DNA of 64,000 nt, taken from positions 35,208 to 99,207 of the forward strand of contig NZ_JAJCIA010000011.1 of assembly GCF_020554845.1 (NCBI RefSeq). Direction: 5' to 3'. Made by a program: the position numbers and the translations under genes. Shown here one piece after another: positions 45,621 through 54,750 of the stretch. Source of the DNA: Blautia faecis. GTDB lineage: Bacteria; Bacillota; Clostridia; Lachnospirales; Lachnospiraceae. How positions within the stretch are numbered: position 1 is the first letter of the stretch; every line of letters starts with the position of its first letter. Below the pieces are notes generated by a model, which searched no databases, was not told the DNA's origin, and saw only the letters and a list, made by a program, of their open reading frames with translations.

Positions 45621-46475
45621 ATGATTCACGAAAAAATAGAGATTCAATTAAAAGATTCTGAGTTTAAAGCAAATTTATTTACATATTTCCTGGACAATTC
45701 ACCTGAAATCGATCCGGAGAGAAAAAGACCGGTTGTACTGATCTGTCCTGGCGGCGGCTATCAGATGACTTCTGACAGAGAGGCAGAAGCTCTTGCTGTC
45801 AGATTTATGGCAATGGGCTATCATGCTGCGATTTTGCGCTACAGCGTTGCTCCGGCACGTTTCCCGGAGGCGCTTCTTCAGCTGGCTACAGCAGTTGCAA
45901 TGCTCCGTGAAAATGCAGAAAAATGGCATATTGATACAGAGAAGATCGTAGTCCAGGGTTCTTCTGCTGGTGGACATCTGGCGGCAAGCCTTGGTGTATT
46001 CTGGAACAAGCCCTTTGTTGCAGAAGCTTTGGGCATGGACTCCGAAAAGTTTCGCCCCAATGGGCTTATGCTCAGCTATCCGGTAATCACTTCTGGCGAG
46101 AAAGCACATAAGGGTTCTTTTGAAAGCGTTCTGGGAGAGGATTATGCAGATGAAGAGAAACGCAGATTCCTGTCCCTGGAATATAATGTTACGAAGGATA
46201 CCCCGTCGACTTTCCTGTGGCATACAGCACCGGATGATACTGTACCGGTAGAGAACTCCCTGCTGTTTTTCCAGGCACTTCACGCTCTGGATATTCCGGC
46301 AGAATTGCATATTTATCCAGTGGGCAGTCATGGTCTGGGACTTGCCACTGCAGAAACAGCATGCCCCAATGGCTATGGAATCCAGGCAGAATGTGAGAGC
46401 TGGATTCAGCTTGCCGGTGACTGGATGAAGCACCTGTTTGAAGCGAAGGAAGTCGTAAAGGCACCTTGGGAATAA
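45621..46475 (+). CDS. Alpha/beta-hydrolase esterase (acetyl-xylan esterase type)
   Basis: A 284-residue cytoplasmic esterase of the Abhydrolase_3/BD-FAE group. The oxyanion loop is CPGGGYQMTSDREAEALAVR, the nucleophile Ser lies in QGSSAGGHLAAS, the Asp in APDDTVPVENS and the His in YPVGSHGLGL. CAGGAGG precedes the ATG. Enzymes of this group remove acetyl groups from short xylan or mannan fragments. It follows the xylosidase locus, so deacetylation of imported xylo-oligosaccharides is the natural guess. Other ester substrates cannot be excluded. Confidence 0.85.
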   Translation: MIHEKIEIQLKDSEFKANLFTYFLDNSPEIDPERKRPVVLICPGGGYQMTSDREAEALAVRFMAMGYHAAILRYSVAPARFPEALLQLATAVAMLRENAEKWHIDTEKIVVQGSSAGGHLAASLGVFWNKPFVAEALGMDSEKFRPNGLMLSYPVITSGEKAHKGSFESVLGEDYADEEKRRFLSLEYNVTKDTPSTFLWHTAPDDTVPVENSLLFFQALHALDIPAELHIYPVGSHGLGLATAETACPNGYGIQAECESWIQLAGDWMKHLFEAKEVVKAPWE

Positions 46476-46557
46476 AAAGATGGGGTGTTGGTGAAATTTC
46501 CACAGTTGGTAAGAATATGAAAGTAATAGAAAATATAGATTAGGTGAGTAGAAGCTT

Positions 46558-46655
46558 TAAAGTCCGTTGCCTTGGGGATTCCCAGACAGTGGACTTTTTT
46601 CCTGTTCTGAAATGTGTTGCTGCAAATCATGCGTGGCGTGATTATAGCACAGAAC
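46558..46655 (+). terminator. Terminator and second hairpin after the esterase
   Basis: AAAGTCC pairs with GGACTTT (to 46600, then T tract). Immediately after, TGTTCTG (46602) and CAGAACA (to 46655) enclose a second imperfect palindrome with AATCA/TGATT and TGCT/AGCA. The second hairpin has no T tract; its role is unknown. Confidence 0.5.
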
Positions 46656-46734
46656 AAAATGTACTTCAAGTATTGTTTTTACATTATTTTGCTGATATAC
46701 TTTTTTTATCTTAAATATACGGGAGGTGAAAGAA

Positions 46735-47208
46735 ATGTTGACGAAAGAAGATCTACAGGCGATTGCAGGATTGCTGGTGCCCATTGAGACACGGATTGGG
46801 AATTTGGAAAGCCGTTTCGATAATTTGGAAAGCCGCTTCGACAAGTTGGAAAGCCGCTTCGATAATTTGGAAAGCCGCTTTGACAGCTTAGAAACTCGCG
46901 TTGACAACTTCGAAAGCGAAACCAAGAGGCGCTTTGAGAATCTGGAAGCGAACTTGCGCAGCGTAGACAAGCATGTATGTGAATTGGATGCATCAGTATC
47001 AGAATTGCAAAGAAGTGTAAAAGAACTCTGGCTTCATGTGGAGAACACTACAGACTGGAAGCTTCAGGTTGTAGCAGAGAATCATTCCAATCTTTTACAA
47101 AAGCTGGAAGAACAACAAAAGAGATGGGAAACGCAGGAAAGACTTTTATTTTACGTGAACAAACATGAGAAAGACATCACCGCGATAAAGCAGAGGCTGT
47201 GTATGTGA
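46735..47208 (+). CDS. Coiled-coil protein with 7-residue repeats
   Basis: A 157-residue protein, ATG at 46735, 8 bases after GGGAGG (46721-46726); a GTG at 46726 would overlap that site. Residues 25-75 are heptads of the form NLESRFD repeated five to six times, encoded by near-identical 21-base units (TTGGAAAGCCGCTTCGATAA), followed by further helical heptads to the end. No TM or signal peptide is present. It should form a long parallel coiled coil. Such proteins are scattered and often strain-variable in Lachnospiraceae; the function is unknown. Confidence 0.65.
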   Translation: MLTKEDLQAIAGLLVPIETRIGNLESRFDNLESRFDKLESRFDNLESRFDSLETRVDNFESETKRRFENLEANLRSVDKHVCELDASVSELQRSVKELWLHVENTTDWKLQVVAENHSNLLQKLEEQQKRWETQERLLFYVNKHEKDITAIKQRLCM

Positions 47209-47475
47209 TTGACAGAACCATTCATACATAAGAATGGCTGTAGAAATACTCTCAGAAAAAATGAAATATAAAAAGCAGTAGAAAACAAAATAGAAAAACG
47301 AAACAGAAAAATACACATAGAGAAAGTAAATTGAAAATAATATACTGTTTTACAGAAAATACTAAAATACAAAAGATAAATTAACACAAAGAACGAATAA
47401 AATAAGCTTAACAATTATAAGCATTAAATACTATAGAGTATCCGGAAAGTTATTGCCCTTTGCGCACGAATAGAT
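47209..47475. other. A-rich gap, no feature seen
   Basis: Strongly A-rich plus strand with a short open minus frame (Phe/Leu-rich, antisense to A tracts) that is not credible. Nothing else seen up to the terminator at 47476. Confidence 0.4.
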
Positions 47476-47526
47476 AAAAGCGGGGAGTACAGCACTGTTG
47501 TTATAACATCTGTACTCCCTGCTTTG
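47476..47526 (-). terminator. Terminator of the SPFH/Arc remnant
   Basis: AAAGCGGGGAGTACAG pairs with CTGTACTCCCTGCTTT (one mismatch). On the minus strand a T-containing tract follows. It matches the position of the terminator that follows the intact SPFH/Arc pair. Confidence 0.65.
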
Positions 47527-47580
47527 TTTACTATGAAAATCCTGTGCGGCAGGCAGAATGCCTTTTTAAATAAGCAGGAA

Positions 47581-47941
47581 TCATGAGATATCCAGTTCCG
47601 GCGGCTCATCCATAGTGTCGGAAACATATTTCCCGTTTTTCTTACGCTGCCGGATTCACTGCTGTACAAAAAGGATTTACCCAATAAAAGCCGTCATCCT
47701 TCAGTGTGCCCATATAATTACCAAACAAGGTAAGAACCTGAGCTTCCTGAGGCTTCAGTACTTTTAATCCAAGAAATGGAATCCATCCCAAAGATAACCA
47801 GATGAATCCGACTGCAGCCATTGGAATACAGTAAAAGGTGGAACCGATTATAGCAAGTGCTGTTGCTGCCACATACAACAAAATGAAGAGAATCATCATT
47901 GCCATACCATTCTTCTTACTGCTTAAAACTTTTTCCTGCAT
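47581..47941 (-). pseudogene. Decayed duplicate of the SPFH / ribbon-helix-helix gene pair
   Basis: Codons from 47941 encode MQEKVLSSKKNGMAMMILF and onward to NPFCTAVNPAA, closely similar to the first 100 residues of the SPFH protein at 56098-57117, then stop. Immediately after, another frame encodes RQRKKNGKYVSDTMDEPPEL, the last third of the ribbon-helix-helix protein at 55883. A deletion of about 900 bases between the two genes, probably through the shared CAGCG-like bases at 47650, explains the structure. Synonymous differences show that the duplication is not recent. Confidence 0.8.
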
Positions 47942-47975
47942 AATAAACCTCCCTAGTATTTTGAAAAAAATGTAG

Positions 47976-48025
47976 TTGACAAATAAACACAATTATAGTA
48001 CTCTAAAAATATAAATTGTATACAA
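47976..48025 (+). promoter_or_regulatory. gntR promoter with TTGTATACAA operator
   Basis: TTGACA (47976-47981), a 17-base spacer and TACTCT as weak -10; the palindrome TTGTATACAA lies at 48016-48025, just after the expected start site, where a repressor would block its own gene. Confidence 0.55.
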
Positions 48026-48064
48026 AAATACATCAATGTAAACAATGGGAGGAGCTTAGAACCA

Positions 48065-48736
48065 ATGGCAATTAGTAGGGTAAATACAACTGAATTACGG
48101 GTTCAGGTTTATAATTATTTGGTGGATCAAATTTTGAACGGGGATTTAAAACCGGGAGATAGTATAGCGGAGTCGAAATTAGCCAGTGAATTTAATATCA
48201 GTAGAACCCCGGTCAGAGAAGCTGTACGACAGTTGGCAGCAAGTGGTATTTTGGAAAGCAAACCGAATTGCAATACGACTGTCGCCAAGTGGAATGATGA
48301 AAAAATTCTTCAATTGGAAATTGTCCGGACGGATATGGAGAATCTGGCAGCTAAGCTTGCAATTATTTATGGAAATAACAGTGAGTTTCAGGAAATGCAT
48401 AAATTTAGTAGTGCATGTTATGAGGCGGGGAAAAATAATAATATAGTAGATTTATTAAAGTCTGACAGTGCTTTTCATATGGAGATTGCGAAGATTGCAA
48501 AAAATGATTTGTTGTATAAATTTTTGCGAGAGGTGCATGATCAGATTCAGTTTTTACTGTGTTGGAGAAAGGATTTTTTAATTTCGGCAGATAAACAGTA
48601 TATGCAGCATGAACAGATTATTGAGGCATTAAAGAAACGTGATGAGAAAGAAGTTTTAAGATTGCTGACTCATCATAACAGACATGCATTTAAAGTTGAT
48701 GATACTAATTTCTTTGAATCCGAATTTTTTTTATAA
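48065..48736 (+). CDS. GntR-family (FCD) transcriptional regulator
   Basis: A 223-residue regulator. The winged helix is at residues 10-75 (YNYLVDQILNGDLKPGDSIA, SRTPVREAVRQLAASGILE), followed by an all-helical FCD ligand domain with the conserved metal-binding His/Asp set (HMEIAKIAKNDLLYKFL, THHNRHAF). FCD regulators respond to organic or sugar acids, which fits the lactonase-like gene downstream. The same palindrome TTGTATACAA precedes this gene and the importer operon at 49041. GGAGG precedes the ATG. Confidence 0.9.
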   Translation: MAISRVNTTELRVQVYNYLVDQILNGDLKPGDSIAESKLASEFNISRTPVREAVRQLAASGILESKPNCNTTVAKWNDEKILQLEIVRTDMENLAAKLAIIYGNNSEFQEMHKFSSACYEAGKNNNIVDLLKSDSAFHMEIAKIAKNDLLYKFLREVHDQIQFLLCWRKDFLISADKQYMQHEQIIEALKKRDEKEVLRLLTHHNRHAFKVDDTNFFESEFFL

Positions 48737-48802
48737 ATACAGAAATTATAATTAAAAAAGCTAATGACTCATAAGATTACGACCTTGAAATGTAGCGACA
48801 AT

Positions 48803-48849
48803 AAAAGCAAGTACTGATAGTTATAGAATCTATTAGTATTTGCTTTTTA
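48803..48849 (+). terminator. Terminator after gntR
   Basis: AAAAGCAAGTACTGATAG pairs with CTATTAGTATTTGCTTTT, then T-rich sequence. It means that the importer operon has its own promoter. Confidence 0.8.
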
Positions 48850-48937
48850 TCTATCTAAAAAAGAGATAAACTTAGTAAAATTTAGTGTTGAGAAAATGTT
48901 ACTAATTACAGTGAAGAAAAGTGTGCAAAATAACAAA

Positions 48938-48992
48938 ATTGTATACAATTTTATTATTTTGAATTGACATGTAAGAAAATGTATACTATAAT
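48938..48992 (+). promoter_or_regulatory. Promoter and GntR operators of the RbsABC-type operon
   Basis: ATTGTATACAAT is a perfect palindrome at 48938-48949. A consensus promoter follows: TTGACA (48964-48969), a 17-base spacer and TATAAT (48987-48992). A second, imperfect palindrome ATGTATACTA (48979-48988) overlaps the -10 box. The two sites are 40 bases apart. Confidence 0.75.
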
Positions 48993-49040
48993 AACACTAT
49001 CAAAAACAACAGAACAAAAAATGTATTGGAGGAAAAATCT

Positions 49041-50129
49041 ATGAAGAAACGGGTAATTAGTTGTTTGGTAACGGGATGTCTTGCACTTTCTATGATGGCC
49101 ACCAGCGTCTGGGCGGGAGATGCGGAAACTGCAGACACAAAGGAGGCAAAAGAATTTGATATGACTAACGTGCCAGAAGGTGGCTACACAGTTGCTCTTT
49201 GTAATTTCTCATTGGGAAATACTTGGCGCGTTCAGATGGAGAAAACATTTGAACAGCAGGCTGAAATGTACAAAGAGATGGGCTTAATCAAAGAGTACTA
49301 TACTACTAATTCTGACGGTGATACTTCACAGCAAGTATCTGATATGCAGGATCTGGTTACAAAGGGTGTAGATATCATCTGCCTTACTGCTGCATCTCCA
49401 ACAGCATTAATTCCAGCTGTTGATGATGCAATGGATGCAGGCGTTACAGTTATTTCCTTTGACGCAGGTGTTGATACAGATAATGTTACAGCTTCCTTAA
49501 CAGTTGATAATTATGACTTTGGTGCAAAAGATGCAGAATGGCTTGGTGAGCAACTGGATGGAAAGGGCAAGATCGTTATTCTTGCAGGACAAGCTGGATC
49601 TAAGAATGCAGAGCTTCGTGTACAGGGCGCACAGGAAATTCTGGAAGAGAAATATCCAGATATTGAGACAATTTCCCTGAATTATTGTGATTATGATTAT
49701 GCAACAGCAAAGACAGCAATTGAATCTCTTCTTTCTGCACATGATGATATTGATGGAATCCTTTCCCTGGGCGGCGCTATGAGCCGTGCATGTATCGATG
49801 CATTAGAAGCTGCTGATCGTGAACTGGTGCCGATTACAGGTGAGGCAAATAATGGATTCTTGAAAATGTGGAAAGAAAGACAGGCTGATGGATTTACCAG
49901 TTGCTGTCCAATCTCTCCAAGTACTTCCGGAGCAGATGCCCTGGATCTTGGTTTAACTGCAATCACTGGCGGAGATTTTGAGAAAGTAAATGTTTATGAT
50001 ATTGCTCCTGTTACGGATGAGACTCTTGATGATTTCGTAAGAGTAGACCTAGATGATAACTACTGGGCACCAACAATTCTGAATGAAGATACATTGCAGG
50101 AAATGTATGGCTCAGGCGCAGCAGAATAA
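49041..50129 (+). CDS. Sugar-type ABC binding protein (Peripla_BP_4)
   Basis: A 362-residue exported binding protein; ATG at 49041 follows GGAGG. The signal peptide ends near MMATSVWAGDA without a lipobox Cys. The fold is that of ribose/rhamnose binders: YTVALCNFSLGNTWRVQM, GVDIICLTAASPTALIPAVDDA, VISFDAGVDTDNVTASLTVD and ITGEANNGFLKMW. Acidic patches near the ends are typical. It starts a five-gene unit. The ligand is unknown; the rest of the operon suggests a sugar lactone or acid. Confidence 0.88.
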   Translation: MKKRVISCLVTGCLALSMMATSVWAGDAETADTKEAKEFDMTNVPEGGYTVALCNFSLGNTWRVQMEKTFEQQAEMYKEMGLIKEYYTTNSDGDTSQQVSDMQDLVTKGVDIICLTAASPTALIPAVDDAMDAGVTVISFDAGVDTDNVTASLTVDNYDFGAKDAEWLGEQLDGKGKIVILAGQAGSKNAELRVQGAQEILEEKYPDIETISLNYCDYDYATAKTAIESLLSAHDDIDGILSLGGAMSRACIDALEAADRELVPITGEANNGFLKMWKERQADGFTSCCPISPSTSGADALDLGLTAITGGDFEKVNVYDIAPVTDETLDDFVRVDLDDNYWAPTILNEDTLQEMYGSGAAE

Positions 50130-50149
50130 GGCGGATTTAAAACAAATCA

Positions 50150-50180
50150 CAGCAGGATGGGTTTAAAAGCCCACCTGCTG
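50150..50180 (+). terminator. Hairpin between binding-protein and ATPase genes
   Basis: CAGCAGG-AT-GGG pairs with CCC-AC-CTGCTG. It has no long T tract and is best read as an attenuating or mRNA-protecting hairpin. Confidence 0.5.
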
Positions 50181-50201
50181 TCTTAGAAAAGGAGTACATA
50201 T

Positions 50202-51716
50202 ATGGATCGTGAATATTTAACACTGGAGCATATAGAAAAATCCTTTGGCGGTAACCGGGCACTGAAAGATGTAAGCTTTTCCGTAAAAAAGGGAACTGTA
50301 CATGTGTTGGCAGGAGAGAATGGAGCTGGAAAGAGCACCGTTTTAAAAATTTTATGTGGAAATTACCATGCAGATTCCGGAGAAATTTACTTGGAGGGCA
50401 ACAAAATCGTTGCTGCGAATCCAAGACAGGCACAGGATCTTGGAATAGCCATGGTATATCAAGAGCTTACGCTGGTAAGCGAGCTGACCGTTGAAGAAAA
50501 TCTTTTCCTTTCTATAGAGCCAAAGAATAAATTCGGTTTAATTGACAGAAAAGAAGTAAGAAAACGTATTTTTGCCTTGATGGATGAATATGACATTCAT
50601 ATCAATCCAAAGGCAATTGCTGGCAGATTATCTGTTGCAGAACAGCAAATGGCTGAAATTCTGAAAGTCTTATTAAAAAATCCTCAGATTATTATTTTAG
50701 ACGAGCCAACATCTTCCCTGCAAAGTGAAGAAGTGGTTAAGTTATTTAATATTGTACGAAATTTAGTAAAAAAAGAGAAAACAATCATTTTTATTTCACA
50801 TAGAATGGAAGAAGTTTTTGAAATCGGAGATTATGTAACTGTATTCAAGGATGGAACCTTTGTTGGAACTCGTAAGATTTCTGAAATTGATGTTGATGAA
50901 CTGATTAAGATGATGGTTGGAAGACCATTGACTCAGATCTACCCTAAGAAATCAGAAATGGTAGAGGACACAGTTTTACTTGAGGTTAAAAATCTGAAAT
51001 CAGAGAAATTAAATGATGTTTCCTTCCAGCTTCATAAAGGAGAAATCCTGGGGATTGCTGGTCTTCAAGGTCATGGACAGACAGAATTGCTGGATGCAAT
51101 TAGCGGTGTGCATAAGCTTACACAAGGAACTATTAAAGTTAATGGAAAAGAGGCAAAAATTAAAAATGCAAAACAAGCATTGGATAATGGAATTGCCCTG
51201 GTTCCCTGCGATCGTAAAAACGAAGGTTTGATGTTGATTCTTCCAATCCAGCAGAATTTAGCACTCTGTTCATTAGATAAGCGCTCAAAAGCAGGTTTCA
51301 TTAACCTAAAAGAAGAGCAGAAATTTGCAGAAGAAACCCGTAAAAGCCTAAAAATCAAACTTCATAATCTTAATGATCCAGTTTCCAGCCTTAGTGGAGG
51401 AAATCAGCAGAAGATTGTTCTTGGAAAAGAACTTGGAACAGATCCTAAAATAATGCTATTCAATGATCCAACAAGAGGAATTGATGTTGAAGCTAAGAGT
51501 GATTTCTATAACATTATGAGAAAACAGGCTACTGAAGGAATCGGTGTAGTTTTGTGTTCCAGTGACATGATGGAAATTATTGGCATGAGTGACCGCGTAC
51601 TTGTAATGTATGAGGGCAGAATTACTGGTGAGCTTCAGAAAGATGAATTAAGCGAAGAATTAATAATGAAGAAGTCAATGGGAATTGTAGAGGAGGTGGC
51701 AGAAAGTGATAAATAA
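50202..51716 (+). CDS. Sugar ABC importer ATPase (RbsA/MglA type)
   Basis: A 504-residue protein with two ABC cassettes. The first has Walker A GENGAGKSTVLKIL, Q-loop VYQELTLVSE, signature LSVAEQQMAEI and Walker B IIILDEPTSSL. The second has a degenerate Walker A (GLQGHGQTELLDA) but an intact signature LSGGNQQKIVLGKEL, as usual in this class. It overlaps the next gene by 11 bases. It energises the two permeases downstream; unlike the other two sugar importers of the window, this locus has its own ATPase. Confidence 0.92.
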   Translation: MDREYLTLEHIEKSFGGNRALKDVSFSVKKGTVHVLAGENGAGKSTVLKILCGNYHADSGEIYLEGNKIVAANPRQAQDLGIAMVYQELTLVSELTVEENLFLSIEPKNKFGLIDRKEVRKRIFALMDEYDIHINPKAIAGRLSVAEQQMAEILKVLLKNPQIIILDEPTSSLQSEEVVKLFNIVRNLVKKEKTIIFISHRMEEVFEIGDYVTVFKDGTFVGTRKISEIDVDELIKMMVGRPLTQIYPKKSEMVEDTVLLEVKNLKSEKLNDVSFQLHKGEILGIAGLQGHGQTELLDAISGVHKLTQGTIKVNGKEAKIKNAKQALDNGIALVPCDRKNEGLMLILPIQQNLALCSLDKRSKAGFINLKEEQKFAEETRKSLKIKLHNLNDPVSSLSGGNQQKIVLGKELGTDPKIMLFNDPTRGIDVEAKSDFYNIMRKQATEGIGVVLCSSDMMEIIGMSDRVLVMYEGRITGELQKDELSEELIMKKSMGIVEEVAESDK

Positions 51717-52680
51717 GGTGAAAGATTTGCTGAAAGATCAAGATTTTATGCACCGTTATGCAAGTGTGATTTTTGCGGGATTGTTCCTTTTGGCATTTAA
51801 TATTCTGGCGATTGCTATGAATTCTACGTTTCTGTCACTAAGAAATGTTAACCGATTGATTGAAGCAGCATTTCCGTTAATGATGGTTGCTTTTGGACAG
51901 ACAATTTGTCTTTTGATTGGAGGAATTGATATTTCTTTGGGGTCTATTGTTTCTTTGACAAATGTTGTCTGTATTACATTCATTAATGTTGATTCTGAAT
52001 TTGGATGGATACCTGGAATTTTAGCAGCAATAGTTTGTGGATTTCTGTGTGGGGCGTTAAATGGATTTATTACACAGCAATTCCATATTCCAGCACTGAT
52101 TGTAACCATATCCATGTCAATTGTGTATGCTGGTTTGGCACTATTTATTATGCCTGTTCCTGGCGGTATGATGCATATGGGGTTCTATAAATTTATTAAA
52201 TTTAAATTTTTTGATGTAATCCCGAACAGTATTATTCTAATTTTTATTATTCTGGTAATTGTAAGAACAATTACAAACAGAACTGCGTTTGGAAAAGCTG
52301 TCCGTGCAATGGGAGGAAATGTTCAGTCTGCGTATTCGGCTGGAATTAATATTAAGAAAACAGAAATACTTGCATTTGGTTTATCTGGATTACTGTGTGG
52401 ACTTGGTGGAATTTATATGGCGGTATATATTAATTCGGGAGATCCTACAATTGGAACTGGAATGCAGATGAATGCTATTTCCGCATCTGTAATTGGTGGT
52501 GTATCTATGGTAGGAGCGAATGGTGATCTGATTGGAACTATGTTTGGAGTGTTCATTTTTACTTTAATCAGTAACCTACTGAATCTGAATGGTATTTCAA
52601 CTAACTATCAGTTCTTGATCAAAGGCTTCATTTTGATTGTAGCGCTGGCAATTAGTTCAATACGGAATCGTGAAGAGTGA
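51706..52680 (+). CDS. Sugar ABC importer permease (RbsC type), first
   Basis: A 324-residue permease of the BPD_transp_2 family. It has about eight to ten TM helices, with the conserved GQTICLLIGGIDISLGSIVSL and a GGVSMVGANGDLIGTMFG segment near the end. The start ATG overlaps the ATPase gene; GGAGG lies just before it. With the next permease it probably forms a heterodimeric channel, whereas RbsC itself is a homodimer. Confidence 0.9.
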   Translation: MINKVKDLLKDQDFMHRYASVIFAGLFLLAFNILAIAMNSTFLSLRNVNRLIEAAFPLMMVAFGQTICLLIGGIDISLGSIVSLTNVVCITFINVDSEFGWIPGILAAIVCGFLCGALNGFITQQFHIPALIVTISMSIVYAGLALFIMPVPGGMMHMGFYKFIKFKFFDVIPNSIILIFIILVIVRTITNRTAFGKAVRAMGGNVQSAYSAGINIKKTEILAFGLSGLLCGLGGIYMAVYINSGDPTIGTGMQMNAISASVIGGVSMVGANGDLIGTMFGVFIFTLISNLLNLNGISTNYQFLIKGFILIVALAISSIRNREE

Positions 52681-52690
52681 GGTGACATAA

Positions 52691-53665
52691 ATGGGTGAGG
52701 CAAATGCTGTGAAAAAAAATAATTTCATACAGATGTTAATGCGTCCGCAAGTACTAGTGTATGTGATTCTGATTATTATGCTGATTATAGCCAATATTGT
52801 GTCGCCAGGATATCTGAAGGGAAAACACTTACTGAGTATGCTGAGAATTGCAGCATTTCTTGGAATTGTATGTATTGGACAAAATCTTGTAATTTTAATT
52901 GGCGGTATTGATATGGGTGTTCCCTATGTCATTATGATTGGTAATGTTATTGGTGCGGAGATTCTTAAGGGTCAGGATTCTAATATTGGAAAAGCGCTGG
53001 TTGCAGTTATTTTAGCTGGTGCAATTATAGGTATTATTGAAAGTATTGGAATTAATTACTTTAAGATAAATGCATTTATCATGACATTGGGAATGGGAAT
53101 TATTGTTGAAGGTGTTGCGATGGTAACGACAGGAGGAGCTCCGAAAGGTTCTTCTTCGCCAATGCTTACTAAGCTTACCTCAATGAATACCATTGGTGGA
53201 ATTTCTGGAATTATTATTATTTGGGTAATTGTATCGGCTATATTTATTATTGTTATGAAATATACGAAATTTGGCCGTTATGTATATGCGTTGGGAGCTA
53301 ATTCAACTGGAGCAAGATTTTCAGGTGTTCATACAAAGAAAATCAGGGCACTGGTATATATAGTATCTCCGATCGTGTGTGCATTCGTAGGATTTATGTT
53401 GGTTGGCTATACTGGAACGACCTATTTGGAGGTCGGTGACAGTTATGATCCATCTAATATTGCTGCAGTTATTCTTGGGGGTACAGCAGTTACAGGGGGA
53501 CGTGGAAGCTATGTTGGAACTATCGCAGGTGTCTTGATTATGACGATATTGACAGATTTCCTTACCATTCTTAATGTAAATGAAGCAATTCGTACTATGG
53601 TAAACGGAATCGTTCTGATTGTGCTGCTGATTGCTTATTCCAGGAATAATACAAAAGATGTATAA
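52691..53665 (+). CDS. Sugar ABC importer permease (RbsC type), second
   Basis: A second 324-residue BPD_transp_2 permease, clearly diverged from its neighbour but with the same marks (GQNLVILIGGIDMGVPYVIM, GGTAVTGGRGSYVGTIAG). It lies 10 bases after the first permease. Two different permeases next to one ATPase is the arrangement of the ribose-like importers for rhamnose, autoinducer-2 or unknown pentoses. Confidence 0.9.
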   Translation: MGEANAVKKNNFIQMLMRPQVLVYVILIIMLIIANIVSPGYLKGKHLLSMLRIAAFLGIVCIGQNLVILIGGIDMGVPYVIMIGNVIGAEILKGQDSNIGKALVAVILAGAIIGIIESIGINYFKINAFIMTLGMGIIVEGVAMVTTGGAPKGSSSPMLTKLTSMNTIGGISGIIIIWVIVSAIFIIVMKYTKFGRYVYALGANSTGARFSGVHTKKIRALVYIVSPIVCAFVGFMLVGYTGTTYLEVGDSYDPSNIAAVILGGTAVTGGRGSYVGTIAGVLIMTILTDFLTILNVNEAIRTMVNGIVLIVLLIAYSRNNTKDV

Positions 53666-53682
53666 GAAAGCTGGTGAATAGT

Positions 53683-54702
53683 ATGAATTTTAAAATAGTT
53701 CATGAAAAATATTGTCCAGGAGTTTATGGGGCAGGAAAAGTTGTTCGGAATCAGAAAGAATGGATTGCATTTGTATCAGAATTGGAAGGGACTGGAGTTA
53801 TTGATCTAGTTGATCCGGATACTTTTGAAACTGTCTGTGCCAGTACAGCACCTGGCGGGGGAATGAATATTGTGCCATTGAAGGAAAATGGGGAGTTCCT
53901 TTGTATTCAGAAGTTTTTTCCTGTGTTTAAGTCTGAAGGTGCAGATGTAGTTTGGGGCTATGAGGATGAAAACGGCTATCATACAAAAGAGGTATTGCAG
54001 CTTCCATTTTTGCACAGAATCGAAGTGGTTCAGATTCGAAATGAGGATTACCTCATGTGTGCAACATTGTGCAAAACAAAGGAATATATTGATGACTGGA
54101 GTTATTCAGGAAGTGTTTATGTTGGTAAAATTAATTATGAGGAACGTTCAATAGGTGAATTGCAGGTTGTTTATACTGATATTTTCCAGAATCATGGTTT
54201 GACTAAACTTGAAAATCAAGGAGGAATCCTTATTGCTGGAAAGAATGGAGTACACCGTTTAGTGCCACCGGCAGTAGAGAATGATGAGTGGGAAATTATT
54301 GAAGAAATCACAGACCCCACAAGTGATTGTGTCGCAGTAGATATCGATGGAGATGGGGAATTTGAGTATGGCACAATCACTCCATTCCATGGCGAAGATT
54401 TTAATATTTATAAAAAAATAGATGGGAAATTTAAGAAAATTTATACACTTCCGGGAACTCATAAATTTGGACATGCCATTTGGGGCGGTATTTTTAATGG
54501 CAAGCCGGCATTTATTGTGGGATTCCGAGATGCGGGAAAAGAGCTTATTTTGGTTGAGCAAAATGAAGAAAAGATTGAAGATCATTTGATTGATGCTAAT
54601 CTTGGACCGGCAAATGTAACTGTAATACCTCATAAACAAGGAGATCTTATCTGTGCGGCAAACAGACAGACAGACCGTTACACTGTTTACTGTGCAGAAT
54701 GA
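53683..54702 (+). CDS. FG-GAP/VCBS-like beta-propeller protein, unknown function
   Basis: A cytoplasmic protein of about 339 residues without signal peptide. ATG at 53683 or GTG at 53674 could be the start. Beta-rich repeats run through the protein; AVDIDGDGEFEYGTITPF has the Asp-x-Asp-x-Asp calcium loop of FG-GAP/VCBS propellers, and GHAIWGGIFNGKPAFIVGF looks like another blade. No catalytic motif is recognised. Its place between the permeases and a UlaG-like lactonase suggests a role in handling the imported molecule, perhaps as a propeller-type lactonase or epimerase (inference). Confidence 0.65.
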   Translation: MNFKIVHEKYCPGVYGAGKVVRNQKEWIAFVSELEGTGVIDLVDPDTFETVCASTAPGGGMNIVPLKENGEFLCIQKFFPVFKSEGADVVWGYEDENGYHTKEVLQLPFLHRIEVVQIRNEDYLMCATLCKTKEYIDDWSYSGSVYVGKINYEERSIGELQVVYTDIFQNHGLTKLENQGGILIAGKNGVHRLVPPAVENDEWEIIEEITDPTSDCVAVDIDGDGEFEYGTITPFHGEDFNIYKKIDGKFKKIYTLPGTHKFGHAIWGGIFNGKPAFIVGFRDAGKELILVEQNEEKIEDHLIDANLGPANVTVIPHKQGDLICAANRQTDRYTVYCAE

Positions 54703-54750
54703 TAATAACAAATAACTTAAAATAAATGAAAGCGTAAAGGAGAAAAAAAT

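Noticed and set aside
46557..46970. 137-codon minus frame rich in Ser/Arg/Leu repeats
   Set aside because: It is the antisense of the coiled-coil heptad repeats; the plus frame has a good ribosome site and heptad periodicity.
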